Below are positions 55,921 to 64,000 of a DNA stretch of 64,000 nucleotides, one piece after another. The translations under genes and the position numbers were made by a program. The stretch's first letter is position 1, and every line of letters begins with the position of its first letter. The notes under the pieces are model-generated. The model ran no database searches. It saw nothing but the letters and a program-made list of their open reading frames with translations, and was not told the DNA's origin. Origin of the DNA: an uncultured Oscillibacter sp. (GTDB lineage Bacteria > Bacillota > Clostridia > Oscillospirales > Oscillospiraceae); the NCBI GenBank assembly GCA_947365245.1, contig CANAWG010000009.1, positions 1 to 64,000 of the forward strand, written 5' to 3'.

Positions 55921-58389
55921 TCACTCCTGCCCGTTGCAGTCGGCAAAAATATGAAGTCCGCGGTTTTCGCGGCTGTTGGCAAATTCTCTCAGGGTCCAGC
56001 TCACCACTTCCCGGGTGGCCCGGTCGTTTTTCCCCACCAGAAGCACCCGGTAGCGGTAGCGGTTGTTCAGCTTCACCACCGGCGCGGGGGCGGGCCCCAG
56101 AACCTCCGGCTGGCTGGCCGCCACCGCCTCCGCGGCGCACAGGACGCGCAATCGCTCCCGCAGGGCCGCGGCGGCCCGCAGGACCCGCCCCTCCTCCGAT
56201 CCGGAGACGGTAAAGGTGAAGAGATCCGCAAAGGGCGGACAGCGCCGCAGCCGCCGCAGCCGGATCTCGTGTTCGTAGAATCCCGCGTAATCCTGCCGGG
56301 CGGCGCACTGAATGACATCGTTTTCCGGCGTATAGGTCTGGATCACCGCCCGGCCTGTCCGCTCTCCCCGGCCCGCCCGGCCCACCACCTGAGTCAGCAG
56401 GCTGAACGTCCGCTCCGCGGAGCGGTAGTTGTCCACATACAGCGAGAGGTCGGCGCACAGAACGCCCACCAGCGTCACATTTTCAAAATCCAGCCCCTTG
56501 GCCACCATCTGCGTGCCCAGGAGGATGGGAATCTTCTCTCTCTCAAACTGTGACAGAATCTCCTCGTGCCGCCCGGAGGCCGTGTCCGCGTCCATCCGCA
56601 GGATCCCCGCCTCCGGAAACAGGTCCCGCAGCTCCTCCTCCACCCGCTGGGTGCCGGCGCCCACGTGCTTCATCAGCCCGCCGCACACGGGGCAGGTGTC
56701 CCCCAGGCGCTGGGAGTGGCCGCAGTAGTGGCACATCAGCCGCCCGTTGGCGGAGTGGTAGGTCAGCGCCGTGCTACACCGGGGACACTCCGGCACATAG
56801 CCGCACTCCCCGCACAGCAGCATGCGGCTGTTCCCCCGGCGGTTTAAAAACAGAATGCTCTGCTCCCCCCGGGAGAGATTTTCCTCCAGCTCCCGCCGCA
56901 AAGCGCCGCCGATCAGCCCGGGGTTTCCGCCGCGGATCTCCTCCCGCAGGTCCGCCACCAGCACCTCCGGCAAACTCCGGCGGTTGTACCTCTGCCGCAG
57001 CAGCGCCCTTTGATAGGTCCCGCTCTCTGCAGCCCACGCGGTCTCCACCGCAGGCGTTGCGGAGCCCAGCACCAGCGTGGCCTTGCTGCGGCCGCAGAGG
57101 TATTTCGCCACGTCCCGGGTGTGGTATCGGGGCGGGTTTTCCGACTGGTAGGTACTCTCCTGCTCCTCGTCCAGAATGATAATCCCCAGGTTCCGCAGCG
57201 GGGCAAAGACGGCGGAGCGGGTGCCCAGCACCACCTGGACCTCCCCCCGCCGGATGCGCTTCCACTGGTCGTACCGCTCCGTCACGCGCAGCCCGCTGTG
57301 GAGCATGGCGGCCCGGTCGCCAAAATAGGACGAGAACTTCCGCATCATCTGGGGCGTCAGGGCGATCTCCGGCACCAGCACCATGGCCTCTTTGCCCCGG
57401 GCCAGCATCTCCTGCACCAGCCGGAGGTACACCTGGGTCTTCCCGCTGCCGGTGACGCCCTGGAGCAGCACCGCCTGGGCCGTGGGTTCCTCCGTCAAAG
57501 AGAGGATCTGCGCAAAGGCGGCCTGCTGCTCTTCGCTCAGCACGATGGCCTCACCCGGCTCCACCGGTTCCGGGGTGGAGATTCGCAGAGTCTCCTCCTC
57601 GGAAAAGCGGATCAGCCCGCTTTTCTCCATGGCCCGCAGCGTCCGCATGGACGCGCCGGTGAAGTAGCACACGTCGGCGGCGGAAGTCCGCCCGGCGGAG
57701 GAAAGGAGATTCACCACCTCGTACCGCTGGGGCGCGGAGCGCCGCCTGGGCTCCACCGCGGCCAGGGCCTCTTCCGCCGGGAGGGCCAGCTCCGCCATCC
57801 GGCGGGAGCGGTCCGTCACCTTTCGTTTGGCGGCGGTCTCACAGGTGACCAAGCCGATCCCCTGGAGCTTTCGCAGCGCCGCGTCCACCTGTCCGCCGCA
57901 GCTGGAGCGCAGTGTCTCCACATCCGCGCTGCCGCCGCCCGCATACAGCACGTCCAAAATCAAGACGGCCTGTCTGACGGAAGCGGCCATGCCGTCCGCT
58001 GTCAGCCGGTCCAGCTGGGGGTCCGTCAAGCGCCAGATCTCCCGGAGCTGATACCACAGCCCCGTTGGCAGGATGGTCTTCACCGCCTCAAAAAACGTGC
58101 AGAAATACCTCTGCCGCATCCACAGCGCCAGCTCAATCCCCGCCCGGTCCAGCACCGGCTCCCGATCCAGCACCGCCGTCAGGGGCTTGAGCTTCTTCGT
58201 CCGCTCCCCCGTCCCCCGGGCCAGGACCACGCCCTCCGACGGGCGGTTTCCCCGCCCAAAGGGCACCATCACCCGGACGCCGGGGACGGCGGTCTCCGCC
58301 ATGGCCTCCGGCACCAGGTAGTCATAGGGCTTGTCTATGGCATAGGGCGCGGCACTGACCGCGACCTTGCAAATCACAGCGGCCTCCAT
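55921..58389 (-). CDS. priA: Primosomal replication restart helicase PriA
   Basis: 822 residues. 3'-DNA-binding domain at the N-terminus (YLVPEAMAETAVPGVRVMVPFG), helicase motifs: GVTGSGKT (Walker A), DEEQE (Walker B), GSATPAVE; eight zinc cysteines (CGECGYVPECPRC, CHYCGHS, CPVCG), motif VVGRAGRG. Restarts stalled forks. Confidence 0.96.
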   Translation of the reverse strand: MEAAVICKVAVSAAPYAIDKPYDYLVPEAMAETAVPGVRVMVPFGRGNRPSEGVVLARGTGERTKKLKPLTAVLDREPVLDRAGIELALWMRQRYFCTFFEAVKTILPTGLWYQLREIWRLTDPQLDRLTADGMAASVRQAVLILDVLYAGGGSADVETLRSSCGGQVDAALRKLQGIGLVTCETAAKRKVTDRSRRMAELALPAEEALAAVEPRRRSAPQRYEVVNLLSSAGRTSAADVCYFTGASMRTLRAMEKSGLIRFSEEETLRISTPEPVEPGEAIVLSEEQQAAFAQILSLTEEPTAQAVLLQGVTGSGKTQVYLRLVQEMLARGKEAMVLVPEIALTPQMMRKFSSYFGDRAAMLHSGLRVTERYDQWKRIRRGEVQVVLGTRSAVFAPLRNLGIIILDEEQESTYQSENPPRYHTRDVAKYLCGRSKATLVLGSATPAVETAWAAESGTYQRALLRQRYNRRSLPEVLVADLREEIRGGNPGLIGGALRRELEENLSRGEQSILFLNRRGNSRMLLCGECGYVPECPRCSTALTYHSANGRLMCHYCGHSQRLGDTCPVCGGLMKHVGAGTQRVEEELRDLFPEAGILRMDADTASGRHEEILSQFEREKIPILLGTQMVAKGLDFENVTLVGVLCADLSLYVDNYRSAERTFSLLTQVVGRAGRGERTGRAVIQTYTPENDVIQCAARQDYAGFYEHEIRLRRLRRCPPFADLFTFTVSGSEEGRVLRAAAALRERLRVLCAAEAVAASQPEVLGPAPAPVVKLNNRYRYRVLLVGKNDRATREVVSWTLREFANSRENRGLHIFADCNGQE

Positions 58390-58410
58390 GCCCCGCCCCC
58401 TCTCGCCTGT

Positions 58411-58626
58411 TTATTCCCCCTCTGTCTCCAGCTCCAGGCCGCTGGCGTCCAGACGGCCCTCCGCCACCTCGTGGATGGCCAGGGTCACCGGCTTTTCATC
58501 CAGCGGCTCTCCCGTCTCCTCGGCGGCCTCGGCGATCTGGCGGGCCCGGCGGGCCACCACGTTCACCAGCATATAGCGGTTGGGAACAAAGCTTGTCAAC
58601 TTGTCCATCGCAGGATACAGCATCAT
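58411..58626 (-). CDS. rpoZ: RNA polymerase omega subunit
   Basis: 71 residues: MDKLTSFVPNRYMLVNVVARRARQIAE is the conserved omega core; acidic tail. Between gmk and priA as in other Firmicutes. Start among three close in-frame Met codons; ggaagtagagtatt favours the first pair. Confidence 0.93.
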   Translation of the reverse strand: MMLYPAMDKLTSFVPNRYMLVNVVARRARQIAEAAEETGEPLDEKPVTLAIHEVAEGRLDASGLELETEGE

Positions 58627-58690
58627 AATACTCTACTTCCATTCTGCCAAATCAGGCTTAAAATTTTTGTCGGAAACTACCGCCGCGGCC

Positions 58691-59287
58691 TCAGTTTTCG
58701 TCAATGATCTCCATGCGCTCCCTGGGCTTGCAGTGCTCCGCGGTCATAATGGCGTCCAGCTCCCGCACCGCGCTCTCCACACTGTCGTTGATGACAAAGT
58801 AGTCGTAGGTGTGGGCCGTCTGGAACTCCACCTTGGCCCGCAGCAGCCTCTTTTGGATCTTCTCCGGGCTGTCGGTGCCCCGCTCGGTGAGGCGGCGCTC
58901 CAATTCGGCCCAGCTGGGCGGGGCGATGAAGACGCTCACCGTCTCCGGCCGCTTGCCTTTCACCTGGATGGCCCCCTGGATCTCGATGTCCAGAATTACG
59001 TCCTCCCCCCGGTCCATGGCCTCGTCCACATACTGCCTGGGGGTGCCGTAGAAGTTGCCCACGTACTCCGCATATTCCAAAAAGTCCCCCCGGGCGATCC
59101 ACTGGCGGAACGTGTCCACCTCCAGAAAATGGTAGTGTACGCCGTCCTCCTCGCCGGGCCGCATCTCCCGGGTGGTGGCCGAGACGGAGAAGTACACGTT
59201 TTTTCTCCGCTCCAGCAGCGCCTTGAGCACGGTGCTCTTGCCGACCCCCGACGGGCCGGAGACGATAAAGGTCTTTCCCCTCTTCAT
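58691..59287 (-). CDS. gmk: Guanylate kinase
   Basis: 198 residues; Walker [10 protein letters not shown] (about 10-18), [20 protein letters not shown], and DIEIQGA. Phosphorylates GMP to GDP. ATG overlaps the remA stop. Confidence 0.96.
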   Translation of the reverse strand: MKRGKTFIVSGPSGVGKSTVLKALLERRKNVYFSVSATTREMRPGEEDGVHYHFLEVDTFRQWIARGDFLEYAEYVGNFYGTPRQYVDEAMDRGEDVILDIEIQGAIQVKGKRPETVSVFIAPPSWAELERRLTERGTDSPEKIQKRLLRAKVEFQTAHTYDYFVINDSVESAVRELDAIMTAEHCKPRERMEIIDEN

Positions 59288-59538
59288 ATCTCCTCACTCC
59301 CCTCCGTATTCCCGGCCTTGCCGCCAAACCGCTCCGGCGGCAGGGCCGATAAGATCACATGGCCGCTGTCCATCACAAAGACGGAGGCGGTCTTCCGCCC
59401 GTATGTGGCGTCGATCAGCATTCCCCGCTCCCGGGTCTCCTGGATCATCCGTTTTACAGGGGCGGAGTCCGGGCTGATGACGGCCACCAGCCGCTCCTCA
59501 GACACCAGGTTTCCAAATCCGATGTTGATCAGCTTCAT
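59284..59538 (-). CDS. remA: RemA/DUF370-family DNA-binding regulator
   Basis: 84 residues: [28 protein letters not shown] and [26 protein letters not shown] are diagnostic. In Bacillus RemA forms ring oligomers that activate matrix genes. Confidence 0.93.
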   Translation of the reverse strand: MKLINIGFGNLVSEERLVAVISPDSAPVKRMIQETRERGMLIDATYGRKTASVFVMDSGHVILSALPPERFGGKAGNTEGSEEI

Positions 59539-59541
59539 GGC

Positions 59542-60423
59542 TCACTCCACATTCTGGACCTGCTCGCGCATCTTCTCCACCTCGGCCTTGAGGCCCACCA
59601 CCACCTGGGCGATCCCCACGTCGTTGCACTTGGAGCCGATGGTGTTGGACTCCCGGTTGACCTCCTGGATCAAAAAGTCCATCTTCCGGCCCATGGGCTC
59701 GCCGGAGTCCAGCATGGTCCGCAGCTGGCTCACGTGGCTCCGCAGACGGACGGTCTCCTCGTCCACCGCCACCTTGTCGGCGTAGATGGCCGCCTCGGTG
59801 AGGATGCGCTGCTCGTCCACCGCGGCGCTTTGGAGCACCTCCTGCATCCTGGCGGTGAGCTTGCGGCGGTACTCCGCCACTGTCTCCGGGGACCGCTCCT
59901 CCACCTGGGCGGTGTAGGCGAGGATGTTGTCCAGCCGGTTTCCGATGTCCTCCGCCAGCCTGGCGCCCTCCGTGGCCCGCATGGCGTTGAAAGCCGCCAG
60001 GGCCTCCTCCAGCACGGCGCAGAGGTCGCCGCTGACCTCCTCCAGATCCTCGTCCGCCTTGGTGACGGTAAGAACGTCCGGAAAGCGGGCCAGTTGGTCG
60101 GGCATGACTTTATAGGCCGTGGGGCCGCAGACCTCCGAGAGCGCCTTCAGCGCGTCGGCGTACTGGGCCGCCAGCTCTTTGTTGACGGTGACTTTCGCCA
60201 CGTCGGCGGCGGAGGCGTCCACGGTGATGAACACATCCACCTTTCCCCGGGAGACGGCCTTTTGCACGCAGCTCTTCACCGCGTCCTCGGCAAAGGCGTA
60301 CATCCGGGGCATCTTCACCGCGCAGTCCAGATAGCGGTTATTGACGGAGCGCACCTCCACGGTGATATCCCGCCTGTGTACCTCCCGCCGCGCCCGGCCG
60401 TAGCCGGTCATACTCTTGATCAA
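59542..60423 (-). CDS. yicC: YicC-family endoribonuclease
   Basis: 293 residues. N-terminal SMTGYGRARREV and C-terminal GRKMDFLIQEVNRESNTIGSK are the family hallmarks. YicC/YloC proteins are hexameric RNases in E. coli and Bacillus. Confidence 0.93.
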   Translation of the reverse strand: MIKSMTGYGRARREVHRRDITVEVRSVNNRYLDCAVKMPRMYAFAEDAVKSCVQKAVSRGKVDVFITVDASAADVAKVTVNKELAAQYADALKALSEVCGPTAYKVMPDQLARFPDVLTVTKADEDLEEVSGDLCAVLEEALAAFNAMRATEGARLAEDIGNRLDNILAYTAQVEERSPETVAEYRRKLTARMQEVLQSAAVDEQRILTEAAIYADKVAVDEETVRLRSHVSQLRTMLDSGEPMGRKMDFLIQEVNRESNTIGSKCNDVGIAQVVVGLKAEVEKMREQVQNVE

Positions 60424-60444
60424 ATCGATTCCCTCCCCATCTCC

Positions 60445-61074
60445 TCAGCAGCAGAATAAATAGCCGCCGCCGTTGCAGAGCGTATAGATACAGCACAGCT
60501 CCAGGCACAAATTGCCCGGGCAGACCTCGGTCCCAAAGGGGCCGCCCCCGGGCCGGTAGGCGTTCCGAGGCCCGTTTGCCATAAAGCTCAGCGCCTGGCG
60601 GTACTCCCCGTTGCCCGGATCCATCTGACAGGCGGTCTCGTAGTACCGCCTGGCCTCGTCCATCCAGCCCCGGCGGTAGCAGATCACGCCCTTGAGGAAG
60701 TTCCACTCGGCGTTGTGGTCGCCGTAATTGGCCAGCAGCGCCTCCGCCCGGCTCAAATCCCCGGAGTTGATGGCCATGCGGGCCTGCTGCAGCACGGAGG
60801 ACGTGGAGGAGCCGGAGGGCCGGTAGTACTGCTGTCCGCCCCCGGATCCATAGCCTCCGTATCCGCCGCCTGTCCGGCCGCCGCCGCTGCGCTCCTTGGT
60901 GATCTGCTCATAAGCGGCGTTGATCTCTTTCATCCGCTCCTGGGCCAGATCCGCCAAGGGATTGTCGTGGTAGTTGTCCGGGTGGTACTTCCGGGCCAAA
61001 TCCCGGTAGGCCTTTTTGATCTCTTCATCCGTCGCGCCCTCAGAGACGCCTAATACCTGATAGGGATCGTTCAT
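60445..61074 (-). CDS. J-domain (DnaJ-like) protein
   Basis: 209 residues. N-terminal J domain with the HPD motif (ARKYHPDNYHDNP, about 28-40), a Gly/Tyr/Arg-rich linker (70-95), then tetratricopeptide-like helices (AMINSGDLSRAEALLANYG, GWMDEARRYYETACQMD). C-terminus hydrophobic and Cys-rich (LCLELCCIYTLCNGGG...). Likely a client-specific DnaK partner. Overlaps the DUF5685 gene by 4 nt. Confidence 0.88.
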   Translation of the reverse strand: MNDPYQVLGVSEGATDEEIKKAYRDLARKYHPDNYHDNPLADLAQERMKEINAAYEQITKERSGGGRTGGGYGGYGSGGGQQYYRPSGSSTSSVLQQARMAINSGDLSRAEALLANYGDHNAEWNFLKGVICYRRGWMDEARRYYETACQMDPGNGEYRQALSFMANGPRNAYRPGGGPFGTEVCPGNLCLELCCIYTLCNGGGYLFCC

Positions 61075-61994
61075 GTGGTTTCCTCTTCATTCTTGTGTTT
61101 CTTTCTATCGCGGCCCGCCGCTGTCATCTTTCCCCGCCGGGCCGCCTGGAACGTACCGTCCAGCACGGCTTTTCCCACCTGAAAGAGACCGGTGTACAGG
61201 GTGCTCTCCAATACCGGCGTCCAGACGCCGAAGTCCCACAGCTCAAAGGCCGTTGTCATCATGTGGATGGAATGGTCCAGCGTGGCGGCGAACGCCCGCC
61301 GACTCTCCGCCGTCCACACGCCGCCCTCCAGGGAAAAACGCAGGGCCACGGGGTTGTAGTTCCCGGAGGCGGCGTCCTTCTTGAGATCGTCCGCCGCGTC
61401 CACCAGGTAGACCCACCGTCCCAGGTGGTACAACAGCTGTTCAAGCACCCGCCGCCGCACGGGGTCGTCCACCTCTCCGGCGGCCGCTCCCAGCAGCGCC
61501 GCGAAAGCGTCCGCCGCCCGGTCGATGGAGGGGCAGCGCTCCTCCTCCAGACGCCCCAGCAGCTCCAGCTGGCGGCGGGTCCTCTCGTCAAACCCGGGCC
61601 GGAGGGAGGCCGCTTCGCGGTAGGCCGGCTCCAGAATTTTGGAGACGCCCCGGTACTTCAGCCCGTGGAGCCAGTCGTGGTCCGCCACGCCGTCCCGCAG
61701 CTGCCAGTAGGCCAGAATCACGCTCTCGTCCGCCGCCAGCTCCAGCGCGCCGTTGGGCCGCTGAAAGCTCCGCCGCCGGACAGGACTGACAAGGCATCTT
61801 GCCTTACAATCCTCTTCCTCCACCGGTTCGGAGAGGAGGATGGCCAGAAAGGTGAAGTCGTAGTTGAGGATGAACCGGGCCGCCGTCCCGTACCGCCGGC
61901 CCAGGGTGTGGCACAGCCCGCAGTAGGCCCGGCGGAACCGCTCCGTCTCCGCCTCCGGCAGCATTCCAAGGGGCGGTCTGACATAGCCGTACAT
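61071..61994 (-). CDS. DUF5685-family protein
   Basis: 307 residues. Begins MYGYVRPPLGMLPEAETERFRRAYCGLCHTLG, the CGLCH signature of the family; mostly helical. Function unknown; regularly paired with a J-domain protein as here (ATGA overlap), suggesting a functional pair. Start codon directly follows the RseC-like stop. Confidence 0.85.
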   Translation of the reverse strand: MYGYVRPPLGMLPEAETERFRRAYCGLCHTLGRRYGTAARFILNYDFTFLAILLSEPVEEEDCKARCLVSPVRRRSFQRPNGALELAADESVILAYWQLRDGVADHDWLHGLKYRGVSKILEPAYREAASLRPGFDERTRRQLELLGRLEEERCPSIDRAADAFAALLGAAAGEVDDPVRRRVLEQLLYHLGRWVYLVDAADDLKKDAASGNYNPVALRFSLEGGVWTAESRRAFAATLDHSIHMMTTAFELWDFGVWTPVLESTLYTGLFQVGKAVLDGTFQAARRGKMTAAGRDRKKHKNEEETT

Positions 61995-62405
61995 CTAAAA
62001 CAGCCGGACGATCTGAAAGGAGAGGCCGCCCTGCCGCCGCAGGCGGCGGTCGTAGAGGACCGCCAGCAGGATCCCCGCCGAAAAGCCGATGACAGCGGTC
62101 AAATATTGGACGGCCGTGCTGGGCGTCGCCGCCATGGCGGCCAGATATCCCGCGAGAAACAGCAGTACCGGCGTGAGATACACCAGAGCGATGATGCGCA
62201 GCATCTTCCTGGTGTCGCTCTGTACCACCACTTTCTGCCCGGGCTTGGCTCCGATGGGATTCAGGGCCCTGGCATGGACCGCCGCACCGCTGACGCCGCA
62301 GCCGGCGCACTCCTCACAGTCATGGCCGCAGGCGGATTTCCGGGGCACGGAGATCTCCGCGTGGTTGTCGTCAATGATCCGCTCCACCGTGGCGATCTGG
62401 GTCAT
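61995..62405 (-). CDS. RseC/MucC-like (SoxR-reducing system) membrane protein
   Basis: 136 residues; N-terminal Cys cluster CGHDCEECAGC (about 26-36), a beta-domain, then two transmembrane helices (about 69-88, 98-115). RseC-family proteins associate with Rnf/Rsx electron-transfer systems; no rnf gene is near here. Confidence 0.88.
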   Translation of the reverse strand: MTQIATVERIIDDNHAEISVPRKSACGHDCEECAGCGVSGAAVHARALNPIGAKPGQKVVVQSDTRKMLRIIALVYLTPVLLFLAGYLAAMAATPSTAVQYLTAVIGFSAGILLAVLYDRRLRRQGGLSFQIVRLF

Positions 62406-63718
62406 GTCTCCTCTCCCTCCTCCGGGCTCATAACGGGCTCCTGGCCCTCTTCCTCCGGAGGCGCCGGCTCGTCGCCGGGCTCCCGGATGGTCACCTGAAT
62501 CTCGTACTCCCCGGTGACGCCGATGTCGCCGCCGGAGTTGATCTCCACCGTGGCGGGGACGGCGTAGCTGCCCAGGGCGGAGCTGTAATCGCTGAGATTT
62601 ACCACCAGGGTGATATTCTCACCGGTGAGGGCCGATATATCCGCCTCGGTCCCAAAGACCGCCACCGCGACCTCCGGCGTCTGCACGCTCAGGTCCCGGC
62701 CCTCCGGGGCGTTGTCATAGCGAATGTGGTCCGTCACCACCACGGCGGTGGTCCGGTCCGGATAGGAGATGGTCAGCGTGGACCGGGTGACGCCGCTGAG
62801 GTTTGTACAGCCCTCCGGCACCGTGATGCCGTAGGTGTGGGTGCTCTCTGTATTCCCCACGGAGAGCAGGTCAAAGTCCCCCAGAATGATGCTCTCCCGG
62901 TCCCGCAGAACCTCCGCCGGCCCGGAGACCATGATGGTGGCGGGGTCCAGACTGGCGTTCATGCTCCGCAGACGCGCGCCGGGAGCGGCGATATAGTTCA
63001 TGGTCAGCCGCAGCTCCTTGGTGACAAACACCGGCAGAGAGACCTGGATGTTCTCCACCGTGGTGCGGATCCCGGAGGCGTCCAGCTCCTCCCCCTCCGC
63101 GGTGTAGTACTGGAGACCCAGCGTCTCGGAGATACTGCCTGTGGCGCTGCCGATGTCCAGCTTCACCTTGGCGTACGCCACCTGGTCAATGAGCTCCTGC
63201 TGACCCCAGATCTCAATCTCGCTGTGGGACATCTGGAGCTGTCCGGCGTTGTAGCCCTCCGCCACGTTGCCCACCAGTTCGCACTTGACCTCCACCTGCT
63301 TGCTGTACAGCTCGCTGATGTTCACCGTGGCCATGGAGATGCTCCGCTTCGTCACCTGCACCAGGTCGTCAAACCTGCTGCCCACCGTCAGCTGGTAGGG
63401 CACCCGCTGCTCGCCCGGGGAGGTGACGTTTTTCAGCTCCACAATCACGCGGACGCTGCTGCTGTCCATCTGGGCGACGTTCCAGCGCTTTCCCTTGACG
63501 GTGACGTCCATGGTGCTGTCCGTGTTCTCCTCCAGCAGCATCAGTCCCCGGTCGGCCAGGACGGTGTCCTCATCCGTATAGACGATGGGGATGCCCGTGA
63601 TCTCCCGCTCCACCTGCTTGTCGTTGGTGGTATCCACAAAAAACCAGAGGATGGCCGCCACGCAGAACGCCAGCAGGAGGTACAGTACCTTGCGCGTTTC
63701 CATGCTCTTACTCTCCAT
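62402..63718 (-). CDS. cdaR: YbbR-domain regulator of diadenylate cyclase (CdaR)
   Basis: 438 residues. One N-terminal transmembrane helix (about 9-26), then four YbbR repeats outside the membrane. Partner of CdaA in controlling c-di-AMP synthesis. Ends with an acidic Pro/Glu tail. ATG 63718 has GGAGG 8 nt upstream and overlaps the cdaA end; another ATG at 63703 is possible. Confidence 0.93.
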   Translation of the reverse strand: MESKSMETRKVLYLLLAFCVAAILWFFVDTTNDKQVEREITGIPIVYTDEDTVLADRGLMLLEENTDSTMDVTVKGKRWNVAQMDSSSVRVIVELKNVTSPGEQRVPYQLTVGSRFDDLVQVTKRSISMATVNISELYSKQVEVKCELVGNVAEGYNAGQLQMSHSEIEIWGQQELIDQVAYAKVKLDIGSATGSISETLGLQYYTAEGEELDASGIRTTVENIQVSLPVFVTKELRLTMNYIAAPGARLRSMNASLDPATIMVSGPAEVLRDRESIILGDFDLLSVGNTESTHTYGITVPEGCTNLSGVTRSTLTISYPDRTTAVVVTDHIRYDNAPEGRDLSVQTPEVAVAVFGTEADISALTGENITLVVNLSDYSSALGSYAVPATVEINSGGDIGVTGEYEIQVTIREPGDEPAPPEEEGQEPVMSPEEGEET

Positions 63719-64000
63719 CGTCAGATCCTCCGTCTTTCCTGCCCCGCAGAAGACGCAGCAGGTTGAACCGCTGCTTCCCGTCCTCGGCGTCCTCCTGGGG
63801 CAGCAGCTCGTTGCGCAGCAGATTTTCCAGCGTCTCCGGCTTCAGGTGCCGCTTGAGCATCCCCCCGATGGTCACGGAGATGGAGCCTGTCTCCTCCGAG
63901 ACGATGACCACCACCGCGTCGGAGTTCTCGCTCATGCCGATGCCGGCCCGGTGGCGCATCCCCAGGTCCCGGCTCAGGTTCATATTCTTGCTCAGGGGCA
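63708..64000 (-). CDS. cdaA: Diadenylate cyclase CdaA, C-terminal part (continues past window end)
   Basis: The frame is open to base 64000. Visible: LSKNMNLSRDLGMRHRAGIGMSENSDAVVVIVSEETGSIS, with the DAC-domain RHRA motif; then a helical/charged tail. Makes c-di-AMP from two ATP. The DGA motif and transmembrane helices lie outside the window. Confidence 0.94.
   Translation of the reverse strand, partial: PLSKNMNLSRDLGMRHRAGIGMSENSDAVVVIVSEETGSISVTIGGMLKRHLKPETLENLLRNELLPQEDAEDGKQRFNLLRLLRGRKDGGSDDGE

Overview
The window looks like chromosome of a high-GC, spore-forming Clostridia member of the Oscillospiraceae type (Oscillibacter/Flavonifractor-like). This is inferred from gene order and protein style, not from a marker search. 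Sporulation genes are spread throughout: sigH, yunB, cwlD, the cotJ operon, spoIVA, a sipL-like SPOCS/LysM gene and a 24-codon spoVM. Housekeeping gene order also matches Firmicutes: ruvC-ruvA-ruvB, prpC-prkC-rsgA-spoVM, remA-gmk-rpoZ-priA-def-fmt-rsmB, and cdaA-cdaR.

Layout. 1-14.3 kb is mostly plus strand: ruvCAB, an SdpI-like protein, sigH, small zinc-ribbon and DUF1858 proteins, trmK-nif3-yebC, an XRE membrane regulator, murD, yunB, ligA and an amidase. On the minus strand inside it lies rnpB, the RNase P RNA, which carries a structured insertion of about 180 nt. 14.3-20.1 kb holds a XerC/D-type recombinase, tRNA-Arg(CCT) with a 68-nt direct repeat beside it, a tetR gene broken by one in-frame TAG, an isochorismatase-fold lipoprotein, radA and cwlD.

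20.3-33.7 kb is the most striking region. A cotJA-cotJB fusion is followed by the first 61 codons of cotJC. The reading frame then stops matching, and the rest of cotJC resumes in frame 12,332 bp further on. Between the halves lies a mobilisable element: a large serine recombinase abutting the left junction, MobC, relaxase, RecA-like ATPase, a CatP-like chloramphenicol acetyltransferase, two ECF sigma/anti-sigma modules and secreted or lipoprotein cargo. Both junctions share GGTAC, and joining them there restores an uninterrupted CotJC of 198 residues. This is the architecture of a skin-like sporulation-gene intervening element, here in a spore-coat manganese-catalase-family gene. The recombinase reading frame runs across the left junction, so its C-terminus should differ between integrated and circular forms.

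33.8-45.4 kb: divergent fba and PPi-type phosphofructokinase, an ECF sigma/anti-sigma pair with an ECF-type promoter inside an inverted repeat, coaX, an Ogt-CPCC fusion, an OPRT-like protein, spoIVA, an amino-acid ABC transporter operon and a YbhB-like protein. 45.4-64 kb is an almost unbroken minus-strand run from cdaA down to spoVM and sipL. spoIVA and sipL each have a sigma-E-like promoter of the same design (CATA at -35, 14-nt spacer, CATAGA-T at -10). All three proteins of the spore-coat basement layer (SpoVM, SpoIVA, SipL) are thus encoded within about 6.3 kb.

Limits. Calls rest on reading the sequence and on memory of protein families; no database or structure search was run. Promoters, operators and hairpins are pattern matches.
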